The position numbers and the translations under genes are program-made. From positions 19,736,295 to 19,800,294 of the forward strand of contig NC_090743.1 of the NCBI RefSeq assembly GCF_036898095.1: DNA of 64,000 nucleotides, in the 5' to 3' direction. The notes beneath the pieces were generated by a model, which searched no databases, was not told the DNA's origin, and was given only the letters and a program-made list of their open reading frames with translations. Positions 26,101 through 38,100 of this stretch are shown here, piece by piece (the first letter of the stretch is position 1; every line of letters begins with the position of its first letter). The stretch is from Palaemon carinicauda (taxonomy: Eukaryota > Arthropoda > Malacostraca > Decapoda > Palaemonidae).

Positions 26101-29100
26101 TAGGTCGGGAGCCTTTTGGTCAACGAGGTGGCAAAGAGGTCTATGGAGGGTTGACCCCAAGTCACCCAAAGACTCTTGCACACGTCCTTGTGGAGGGTCC
26201 ATTCTGTGGGGATCACCTGACCTCTCCGACTGAGACAGTCTGCCAAGACGTTCAAGTCCCCCTGGATGAATCTTGTCAACAGGGAGATGCCTCGATTTTT
26301 TGACCAGATGAGGAGGTCCCTTGCGATGACGAACAGTGTGTGGGAGTGAGTGCCTCCTTGCTTGGAGATGTACGCCAATGCTGTGGTGTTGTCCGAATTG
26401 ACCTCTACCACTTTGTTTCGAAGAATGCTCTCGAAACTCATCAAGGCCAAGTGAACCGCTAACAGCTCCTTGCCGTTGATGTGCATGCTCTTCTGATCCG
26501 ACGTCCAAAGACCCGAACATTCCCGACCGTCCAGAGTCGCTCCCCAACCCAAATCCGACGCGTCTGAGAACAACACGTGGTTTGGGTTCTTGACTGCCAG
26601 GGACAGACCCTCTCGCAGACTTATGTTGCTGTCCCACCAGTTCAGGCATGCTTTTACTGGCTCGGAGACCGGGATTGACACAGCTTCTAAAGTCATGCTC
26701 TTGTTCCAGTGTGAGTCTAGATGGAACTGGAGAGGGCGAAGGTGAAGCCTCCCTTGTGAGACAAACTGCTCCAGGGATGACAGAGTCCCTAAGAGGCTCA
26801 TCCAATCTCTTACTGAGCAACGGGCTTTTTTCAGCATGAGGCGGACTTTGAGCAGGGCTTGCTCTATCCAGGTGGCAGACGGAAAAGCCCGAAAAACTAG
26901 ACTGCGAATCTCCATCCCCAAATAGAGAATCGTCTGGGATGGATTCAGTTGAGACTTTTCTAAGTTCACCAACAGTCCCAACTCCTTTGCCAGACCCAAC
27001 GTCCAGTGAAGGTCCTGCAGACAGCGATGACGGGACGATGCTCTGAGAAGCCAGTCGTCCAAGTACAGGGAGGCTCGAATTCCCGATAAATGAAGGAATT
27101 TTGCCACATTCCTCATGAGCCTCGTAAACACGAGAGGAGCAGGGCTGAGGCCGAAGCACAGTGCTCGAAACTGGTACACCACATTCCTGTAAACAAACCT
27201 CAGGTACGGTTGAGAATCTGGATGAATAGGAATGTGGAAGTACGCATCCTGCAGGTCGAGAGAGACCATCCAGTCTCCCTCTCTGACCGCTGCTAGGACG
27301 GACTTCGTGGTCTCCATCGTAAATTTTGTTTTTATAACAAAAACGTTGAGCGCACTGACGTCCAGCATTGGCCTCCAACCTCCGGTATGCTTTGGGACTA
27401 GGAAGAGACGGTTGTAAAATCCCGGTGATTGAAGGTCCGAGACTTTCACCACCGCTCCCTTCTCTAGCAACAGAGACACCTGCTGATGTAGAGCTTGTCT
27501 TCTTGACTCCTCTCGGTACCTGGGAGAGAGATCTAGAGGAACTGTTACTAGAGGAGGTCTGCGTACAAAAGGTATTTTGTACCCCTCCTTGAGCAACAAA
27601 ACAGACTCTTGGTCTGCACCCCTCTTCTCCCAGGCCTGCCAGAAGCTGTTCAGTCTGGCCCCTACCACTCACTGAGGACGTGGGCAGTCAGACTCTGCCA
27701 CGGGAGGACTTGGATCCTCTCCTCTTGCCTCTCTTTCCGTCGGCACGAGCGCCTCCCCTGCTGGGGGCTCTGCCACGAAAGGGCGGGATAAACCTAGTCG
27801 CTGGAGTATCGATTCTGGGCCTCACAACATAAGACGAAGAAGGAGCTCCCTTGCGAGCAGAAGTAGCCATCAGGTCATGTGTATCCTTCTGTACAAGCGA
27901 AGCCGCAATGTCCTTGATCAGCTGTTGAGGAAACAAGGCAGCCGATAAGGGGGCAAAGAGAAGCTCCGACCTTTGACAGGGAGTAACTCCTGCTGAAAGG
28001 AAAGAGCAAAGGGTTTCCCTCTTCTTCAGGACTCCAGACGTAAAGGTGGCGGCGAGCTCATTGGAGCCATCGCGGATGGCTTTGTCCATACAAGACATAA
28101 TAAGCACGGAAACATCCTGGTCGGCAGACGAGATCTTCCTGCTTAATGCTCCTAGAGACCAATCTAAAAAGTTAACTTTGCTCCAAGGTTTCTTTCGCGA
28201 GAAGCCTTCGGATGACGAGGAGAAAACAGCCTCGCTCGTCTTATGGTAGGGGCGATCTTGACGAGACACGCCCGATACCATAGAGGGAACGTCTGTTCGT
28301 TGGTTAAAGCCTCTCGTCCCCTTAAGTCCTACGACATTACTTCTCCCTGGTGCAGGGGAGCCTGAAAGAGGTCTCAGACTAGGAGAACGACAAGCACGAA
28401 CAGACGAACCCTCGGTCGCAACACTAAAACCACTTTGCGCACTAATCACTTTATCCCCACGATTTTCTGATTTGGCACTCTGACACTTTAACACATTCAC
28501 ATCCGCCATGAGTTGATTACGGTCCGATGCTAAGGACTCAACTCTCTCGCCCAAAGCTTGAATGGCAAGCAACATATTCCGCATGGATGGTTCATGAGTG
28601 CTAGTAGAGGGTTCAGGAACAACTACTACAGGGGAAGGATTAGGTTCAGGGGCATGGGAGGAGGAAAAATCCAGCGACCTAGAGGAGCTTCTCCTCACCC
28701 TATCTCTCTCAAGCTTACGAGAATATTTATCAAACTCTAGCCAGTCGAATTCCGAAAGTACCACGCACTCATCACACCGATCTCCTAATTGGCAGGTTTT
28801 ACCCCGGCAATTAGAACACACGGTATGTGGGTCAAGAGAGGCCTTGGTAAGACGTTTGTTACAATCCCTAGCATTACATTTACGAAATTTAGATCCAGGG
28901 ATAGGAGAAGGGTCAGCCATTTTGAAAAGTCAAAGAAAATCCAAAAACAACCCAAAGTCATCAACAATAAACGCTATCCAAAAAAGGGTTCAAGAGTTTT
29001 AATTGAAGAGAAAAACACCTGTCACTGCGAAAGCTCAAAACCAAAAAGAAGTACTTCACCAAGAATGACGAAAAAACTCCAGGTTAACAGCGAGCGGAAT

Positions 29101-32100
29101 CAACTTGTCGACAAGACCGACAGAGAAGAACTGAGGCTGTTTACATGTATATGCGGTATCTGACCGATAGTCGGCGCTGGTGGGCACACCCGCAACCTTC
29201 ACGGCGATCGCTCGCGAGTTTTTGTGTTTCTGTCGAGCCGTCCGAGACGTCAGCTATTATATATTCACCGGCTAAGTTTAATATTTAAAATTGTCATTTG
29301 GCAGAGACAAACCTGAAATGCACGGCCACGTTGATAGCTTGTGAACCTTTTATCCTCATTAAGAAAAAAAAAAAAAGCATTGGCTACTCTTACAAGTACT
29401 GTACTATACTGCTTTAATGATAAGTGGAATGCGTCAAGAAAATTTAGCACTTTACAGACATGCCCAAAAACTGTTACATACTAGAAGTACAGTTTTAGTC
29501 TTTTTACTATCCACTACTATAGTAGAATAGATTTTAAATGTTCTTTATATTTTTCATAGCAATAAAAACTTCGTTTTAATATCAGTGTGTTCCCCCTGAA
29601 GAATACTTCTATATGAAAGGATAAAAATTTGGGTTATCATCATCATCATCATCTCTTACACCTATAGACACAAAGGGCCTCAGTTAAATGTTGCCAGTCG
29701 ACTTTATTTTGAGCTTTTAATTCGGTACTTCTCCATTAAAAAATTCAAATTTTTTTCATTTTTCTTAATGGAAAAATTTAGGTTAACGCATGAAAAAATT
29801 AATTTAATAATTATTTTCTATTGTTCCTGGCTATTCAAACCTGATTCTTTAAAATATGAATACAGTTTGCTCTGGCATAAATACTGTACTTGTACTGTAT
29901 ATTAAAGAACTAAGGTTGTATTATATTAAAGGATGAAGGTTTGTATTCACATTCAAACATTACTTATTTTTACTTTCAGGCTTATAAATAGCTTCCTATT
30001 TATACGATTGACATTTCAAAATGTTAAGCAAAGCAGGTCCAGCACTTACCATGTTTCTCTCTGTTATAATATCCTTTCCAGAATCTACAAGGAACACTTC
30101 TATCAAGTGACCAAAGCATCCAGTAACCAGACCCCTATGCCAAAATTGGTCTGCTTCATCTAAAACAGATACTGCATCTCCTTTCGTAAAGAATTTTCTG
30201 TTTATAGTCCTCTGTTTTCCCTCGTTGGCCTCCTTCAAAATTCTCCTTATATCCTTTAAAGGATAAGTGAAGAAAAAAGTTAATGTTAGGGTTCCCGAAA
30301 GTCACTTGCAAAGTTGCAGAAAGGGGTACCAGTTTCAAATGCTAAAATTCTAATACGTATCTACTATAGCTAAATGCTTTGCAAAACTACACTTTTTACT
30401 GGAACTACTAATAATATATGACAATACAAAATCTGTTCAATTTTTTTTTTTTTTTTTTTTTTTAAGTTGAATGCTCTGTTGCATAAGATTTTTCATAATT
30501 CTGACCAGCCTTTACATTTGCATGTTCCCAAACTGAACCATCCAGTATGTAGTACAGTACTAGTTATGCAGTTAATTCTAACAGTCTTTGTTCCTCCATC
30601 ATAAGGCACATTACTACACGGTATTCAAGAAATTTTGCTCCAATTGGGATTAGATAGTGGAATGATCTTTCTAGTCTGTTGGTTGAATTAGTGGAACTTC
30701 AAAAGTTCAAACTTGTTGCAAATAGTCATCTATTGAACTGGTTGATACAAGTCTTGTTTCATAGTTTATATATGACTGTTCCATTTAATGTAGTTACTAC
30801 TAATATTTTTTTTCTTTTATTATTTTTCACTTATAGTTTGTTATTTTTCTATTTCCTTTCTGCACTTGGCTGCTTTCCATGTGTATCAATGCATAAGGCA
30901 TGGATTTGATATGGATAGGAGCTACAACAGGTTCAGGCTGTATTGAACCTGTCAAGACAGCTCCAATGCTGAACTCTTCTTCTAACTGATAACATATCAC
31001 CCCCTGAGGACCATTACTAACACAAAAATCAATTATCTGACATTTATGCCAGCATCTATTTTTTCAATATTGTAGCCTTGAAGTAAGGAACAACTGTTAG
31101 TGCTACTAATTTTAGGTGAGAATTCTACCTTAACTTCCAAGTTAAATACAGTTAATTACATCCTGAATGAATAATTGACTTAATTTTAGCACTAAGTAAT
31201 AGTGTTTATCCATAATTCACTTTTTCTGTTGCCTACTATATTTTAATAATGAATGTTCACTCATGTATAACCTCAGTTGGGTTAGGTGGCATGTGTTGAA
31301 TTATTCATATTCTTGAAGCTAGTAAATTTGTATTCATATGCATACTGTACAAGCTTGCATATGTTTGAGTGTTTATAATTTTCTCAAGGAACAGAGAAAT
31401 GTTGATGAAAATTTTTAATATAACTCATATTTGTAAATTGAGTACTGGAATTGACAAAGTGAATATCCCATATTCAGTATATTCCTGAGGCTCTAGTCTG
31501 TAATATCACATACAGTACAGTATTTCTTTTTAAGGAAACTTGTACCATAAGGTTTGTGGAGTATTCTGGCACAGTAGGTATTGTATAATTATACATTCAT
31601 GAGATTATATTCAATATATTCACAAACTAGTTTCTATTAAAGTGTACAGTATTATAATGGTTACAATTTACAGTTTTGTGCATAAAGCTACAAATATCTT
31701 TTACTGTGCTACTTATGATGATAGTGAAAGTATTTACATAAGAATGTGTTAAGTGGCTTTCTCTTCCCCTAAAATAGATGTTTTGCACTAGGAGGGGATA
31801 CATCTCCCTATATGGCACGAGTGTCCTTCCCTCTCCATCTAATCCTTAGGGATGGGTAACTGGGCAGTTGGGAGGGTTACTCAACTCAAGAGCTATATTC
31901 GGGGGTCATATCGAGTTACCTTCTCCTACCCACTGACTTTTCAGTGGAAGTAGACTACTCACGGGTAGTTAGGAGGAAAGATTAATTCCTCATTGCCTTG
32001 TGGATTGCCCTTTTCCCTACTCTCTGACATGTTGGAGAGTTCTCAATTACCCTCTTGGGTAGTTATGAATGGCATTTTGAGTGATCTTTTGGGCTAGAAT

Positions 32101-35100
32101 TGGTCACAATTATATAAGTGTTGATACTGTTGTTCCTTTTAATGAGAACCAAGTCAACATAATTGATAGGCGAATCTCTTCCATGATGATGGTAGATGTG
32201 CCCATTTGGAGAAGCAGGAGGCCTATCATCTTTGGAATGGCATCAGGTTAGATTTGACTTGGAATAACTATACTCGGCTTAGAGCTTTTGCTCAGAGTTT
32301 ATGCTTCAAATGAAAAGGAATACAATTTAACCATAAAAGAAACCCTTTCTGTTACAGCTCAGGAACATAAGTGGTGGGATACCCTTAAATCTGCGCTCTT
32401 TGGTGTAAATGCAACAGTTCCTCCTCTATTTAAACCACATGGCTCTGTCATTCACTGTCCAAAGGAAAAGGCAACTCTTTTGGATGATGTGTTTAACAGT
32501 AAGCAGAGTAATGAGAAACTTGATCTTCCTCATTCCCGTTTTCCTGAGGCTAAACTAACTAGTTTAGCTTTTCTATCTCATGAAATCAAAGCTCTTTTGA
32601 GGGACCTTGATGCTAATGGAGGTGTAGACTCAAATGGTATTTTTCCTTTGTTTTTTTATAAAGACTGCAGATTTCTTAGCTCCAAAGTTATCTTATTTTG
32701 TGCAAGTTAGCAAGAGGAGGAGCTTTTAGCACTTGTTGGAGAATCAGTAATGTTACTTCATTATGTAAAAGTGTTTGTGGTAGCTCAAGTCCAACTGATT
32801 ACCACCCAATTTCCATAACTCCCATATCTAAAAAATTTTTGTCTACTGGCAAAATATTTAAATAGATTTGCAATTTGGCTTTTGTAAAGGCCTTGGAGTA
32901 TGTGATGCCCTTCTTACAATCAACAATAGTATACAGAAATCCCTTGATTGCGGTCAGGAAGTTCGCATGATTGGCTTTGATTTTAGTGTTGCCTTTGACC
33001 GTGTTAATCATGAGGTCCTTGTTATCAAACTTGAACATTTGGGAGTGGGTGGGTCTTTTCTTAGGATCATAATTGAATTTCTAAGTAATAGGTTGAAAAG
33101 CGTTGTTGTTAATGGGCACCATAGTGAGTATAGAAATGTGATATCTAGTGTTCTTCAGGGTAGTGTTCTTGGCCCATTACTTTTCATACTACAGTATATA
33201 CACATGACATGTGGTTTGGCTTAGAAAACTAGCTTGTTGCATATGCAGATGATGATCCTACTCATTGCATCAATTCCATCTCCTGAATGTAGATCTGGCT
33301 TGCTAAATCCCTTAATAGAGATCTTGCTAAAATTAGTGGATGGTATAAATTATGGGGCATTTAGTTGAATCCTAACAAAACTCAAAAGTATGATTGTAAG
33401 AAGGTCAAGGACAATTGCTCCTCAACATCCCAATCTCAGCATTGATTGTGTTTCTTTAACTCGACATGACTTATTAAGATTTTAGGTACGATTCTCTGTA
33501 ACAAATTTACTTTTGAGAAACATTAGGTCTGTGTCCTCTTCAATTGCACAAAAAAATTGGCTTATTGAGCCTTACGATTTTCGGTGATCAGTCTACTTTA
33601 TTCTGAAGTTTTTTGATTCTTTCATTCTACCTTGTTTAGATTATTGTTCTCCTGTCTGGTCTTCGGCTGCTGATTCTCATCTTAATTTGTTGGACAGGGA
33701 TGTATGGGCTATTAAATTTCTAATTCATGATCTAGATGTTAATCTCTGACACCGTCGTTCAATTAGTTTATGCATGTTGCATAGGATTTTTCATAATTCT
33801 GACCATCCTTTACATTCAGATCTTCCTGGACAGTACCACCCTGTTCGTAATACTAGGTATGCAGTTAATTCTAATATTTAGGACTTCTCCATCATGATGC
33901 TCAATACTACACAGTAGCCTATTCTAAACGTTTTACTCCAGCTATGACCATGTTGTGCAAGGATCTTCCCAATTAGGCAAATGAATTAGTAGAACTTCAA
34001 AAGTTCAAACTTGCAGTACTGTAAATGTTTTTATTTTGAACGGGCAGAAATGTCCCTTATTATAGTTTATACATGAAAGATGATTTAATGTTACTGTTCC
34101 TAGAATATTTTATTTTAATTGTTTATTACTTTTCATTTAGTTTATCAATTTCCTTATTTCCTTTCCCCACTATGCTATTTTTCCCTGTTGGAGCCCTTGG
34201 GCTTATAGCATCTTGCTTTTCCAACTAGAGTTGTAGCTTAGCAACTAATATGACAAATTTGGAAGTAATTTGTATTTTTCCTAACGATGCAAACCTGTAG
34301 CTATTTACAGTATAAGGGTATTACTTTTGGCAAAGCTGAAAAGACGATCCATTAGACTTTAGCGGGATGTAGGGAGGTAGTTCGCTACCCCTCTCACTCG
34401 CACACCTATGACTATGTTTCACTTTGCTTGGAGGTAGAACTTTATGGGGGACTGGTTTGGCGGGCAAATCTGTATAGGTTTGTATCGTTAAGAAAAATAC
34501 AAATTATTTCCAAATTTGTCGTTTGTTCCGCAACTGGAATACAAACTTACGTTATTTATAGGGGTTGACTCACCCCTTAGGAGGGTGGAAGTCCCTGCCA
34601 ATTTGGTTTTTAGGCTTTGCCTGGGGAGTACTCATGTGTAGGTTAGTACACAAATAAGGAAACCCTAACACCTCACTAAACCTTGCTATACATGGTCTGC
34701 AGCCTACACAAGCTGTGTGTTGAGATACTAGCAGTGTGACTCAAGGTGTAAGGTATTCCGAGTCCATAGGAGTTAACCGAGTTCACCGAGACATTCCCAA
34801 TACCACATCGCTAGGGTATGGGGATGTAACAATATTAACAATACCTGATTACACAAGGGAGGAATGATTTACCTGCAGTGGTTGAGGTCAGCTGTGTAGA
34901 GGACCCAGGATGCTGATTTCCCCAAGAGAGGGGGGGAATGAAGAAAAGAAAAGAGCCAGTCATTCCTTTTCATTCACTCAGACTAAAACTGGGTAACCAG
35001 TGCCCTCAACCTTGCTACTTGTTTATTAAAGAGCTTGAGGTACTAAACCAGCTGTTGTGCAGCCACCACAGGACCGACAGAAAATGTATCGAGTCTCCTG

Positions 35101-38100
35101 TGGGTCACGTCTTGCAGATAATGGGCAGTGATGGTCTTTTGACGCTTTCACATGCCTGCTTGCAGAACCTGCTTCACAGAGTAGTTCTGTTTGAGGGCCA
35201 GGGACATAGCTATGCCCCTGACATCATGCGCTCTTGGTCCATATGTTTGTGATCATCCTCTTAATTCTCCCAGTGTTGACGAAAAGCGAAGGCATTCAAG
35301 GAAGAGCTGCTGCTATTCTTTAGAGGTAGAGCCTCAAACTCCTTCTCCTTACTGGGTACAGTAACAGATGATGCGGATCGTTGGTTACAGAGTGGAGACT
35401 CGTTATTCGGAAGGAATCGAATCTAGGATCCGGTACCCCTGGATTTTGTGTCTTGGCAACAAACTCAGGGATGAAGCGAAACTTACCTCCCCCCATCCCC
35501 TTGAATGGGCGATGCCATACGAGAGACCATGAAGTTTGCCAACTCTTTCGGCCAAAGCCAAGCGAGTAGGAACATCGTCTTCCATGTGAGGCGGCGATCT
35601 GTTGCCTGCCGAACACTCTTGTGAAGATCTGTGGTACTGGGGAAAGCCCGAAGAACAGCACCTTGAATCAAGTATTTCTTGTTGTCCAGACTGAATCTCA
35701 GATACTTCCTTGAAGACAGATGGATTGGGATCTAGAAGTATGCATCCTTTAGGTCCAATGTGCACATGAAGTCCTGTGGTATTACCACTTATCTGACGGT
35801 ATCTGCTGTCTCCATGCTGAACGAAGTCTGTTTGACAAACTTGGTCAGAGCTGAAAGGTCGATGACTGGCCTCCAGCCTCCAGATGCCTTTTTCACAAGA
35901 AAGAGTCGACTGAAGAAGCCTAGGGAGTCGTCGAGACTCCCTGGGGAGCACCCTTTTCCAACATGGTCTGGATTTTGGCCCGAAAGATCAGCCCCTCTGC
36001 CGATCCCATCGCAAAGGAGCTTTTCAACACTGGAGTTTTAATCAGTGGAGGGAGAGATGAAATGAAAGGAATGCAATACCCTGAATGAATCGCAGAGACT
36101 GTCCAGGGTTTGGCCGCGAGCTGCATCCACCTCTTCCAGCAGCAATGTAGGCATCCCCCCACTGGTGGACAACAGAGGGATCTCCTATCCTAGCGTTTGC
36201 AGCCAAGGCACCAAATTTAGGTCGTTTCCCTCCACGGGAGGACTTGTTCCCTTTCCTGTCCTTGGCAGGAAAGGACTTTTTAGACTTGTCTTTTGCCGCC
36301 GTTTTGCTCGAAGGTTTAGGTTGGCTGGTCTGCGGAGATGGTGGTCTGTAGGGCCCTATGGAGGAGGGAGTCCTGGGGGGACTTCCACCATCTCTCCGCA
36401 GCCTGTTCAAAGTCCCTTGGCTCAAACAACTAGGATCACCGTAGAGAGGAGTTCTGGAGCCTTGCAATCTCGACGTTAGGGACTTGGTGATGGAACCTCT
36501 CAGCTACTGAGTCTCTGCTCTTCAGGATAGTGTTGGCTCACAAGTTTACGACTTCGTAAGCCAAGAACTCGATGGTACAGGTACCCAAGAGTAAGGTCTC
36601 CATCGCCTTCCTGGTACAGTACTTTCTTTGGAGAAATCCTCAGTCTGTACCAGGATCCCTAGGGATCCCCACCAGAGATCCAGCCACGAAGTAGCCTGCA
36701 TGGCATACTTCTCTACCTTCTTGTTCAGGATCTCCGAGGCCGAGAAAGTGACCTGACGACCAGAAAGCCTCTCCAGCGGGATCCCCTTTGTCAGTTCCTC
36801 TAGCAAATGGTTGAGAGGAAGAGCCAGGCGAGGTTCGTCCAGGACCTCATAGTACAGTATCTCCTCTGCTGAACACCCAGAGGTGGGAGGAGCTTAGAGG
36901 ATGAGCCCAATCTGAAAGTTGAGACTAGGGCAAAGCTGCACTGGATTTTGGGGGCTTCTGAGTGCCTAAGACACAATTCAAGACAGTGTCCTTGCCCTCT
37001 TGAGGAGACATCTCCCAGTCTGCCAACCCATTGAGGGCCCTCATACAAGCCAGAACTTGCCAGAAGATGTGCTCTTATTCCCTCTGATCTCCTTCCAATG
37101 TGGCACTGGCAGCATGAACTTTGTTGTCCACCGCCAAGATCTCGTCTTGGGGTGAGTTATGGTCGATGTTATACTGGCTGACTGACGACTTGACACCCTT
37201 GCGGGTCTTGAATCCTTGAAGAGGATTTGGGCGGTGTCTTGGAGTCTTTAGGCTCCCACCAAAAAAAGTCTGCAACACTGAAGGTCTGGCATTGTCTGAA
37301 TGGCATGACCTTCTGATGGATGCCCATAGAGGGAAGGATGGAAACTTCTACAGGTTCCAAGGCTGTGACTGCTATCTCATGGAGCTTCTTCCATCGGGGA
37401 CAGCCATGGAGAGCCTGGTAAAGACTCTTCCGGGTCGGTGCCTCTTGATTGAGGTGACGAGTAAGCAAGAGGGCAAGGGGAAGAGGAACTAGCGAGGTTA
37501 GCCTTTACCCTAGACGTCCTGACTGGAGTCAGTTTAACCCTGGATGACGCGATGACATTGGGGACTCCTCTCTTCCTCTTCAGTGGGGATGAAACCATGG
37601 CTCTTTGCCTTGGGACCGAAGATAAGGAAGACTTCCAGGGGGATCCCAGAAGTTTCTACCGGGCGCGAAGATAGTATACTTGGCCTGAAAACCTGTGTAA
37701 CAGCCTTGACCAAGGCTCCGAACCACGGTCGTTTACTGAGGGAGGCGCTGTCCGACGGTTCCTCTGAAGGGAACGAAGCTGAAGGGTCCCTCCGAGGAGT
37801 CTTCATCTCCAAAGAGGAAGTCTCTGAGACCGTCGAACGATGTGATGTTGGTTTCTTCCTATGGGCAGGCAGCTTCGGGATCTTAAGAACTTGCAGCTTG
37901 CCCTTTTCCTCCTACCTCGGCGGTCGCACTGTTATGCATTTGTGGGGAGGGGAATGGGGCGACGATGAACGGTGGTAAGGAGATTTGCCTTTCGTCGATG
38001 AGAGAACTAAAGCTCTCACTGGAGACGACTTATAAAGCTGCTTACCTCTATGTTTCTGGTCTGAAGGAAGTGTCTCAGCAGTAGGTAGGGTGCTCGCGCG

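Larger units (their letters stand above)
24008..29290 (-). mobile_element. Element A: complete DIRS-type retrotransposon
   Basis: This 5,283-bp element lies in intron 2 of the Tudor gene, on the same strand. It has inverted terminal repeats (24051-24197 against about 29123-29270) that differ by about one base in roughly 150, which suggests recent insertion. The internal complementary region at 24242-24336 consists of the exact complement of the right end (24008-24062) joined to the complement of the left end (about 29250-29290). This is the hallmark of DIRS elements, which replicate through a circular intermediate and integrate with a tyrosine recombinase without target duplication. Gag, RT-RNase H-Dam-like and recombinase frames lie between. 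Only one coding fault is apparent, near 24825. Confidence 0.93.

Noticed and set aside
25903..27672. 955-codon frame taken as one large novel protein
   Set aside because: Only its last ~365 residues match a known domain. The rest overlaps the RT in another frame and has low-complexity composition. It is kept as a question in the findings.
34938..35252. 104-codon plus-strand frame
   Set aside because: Shadow of the element E recombinase active-site region on the minus strand.
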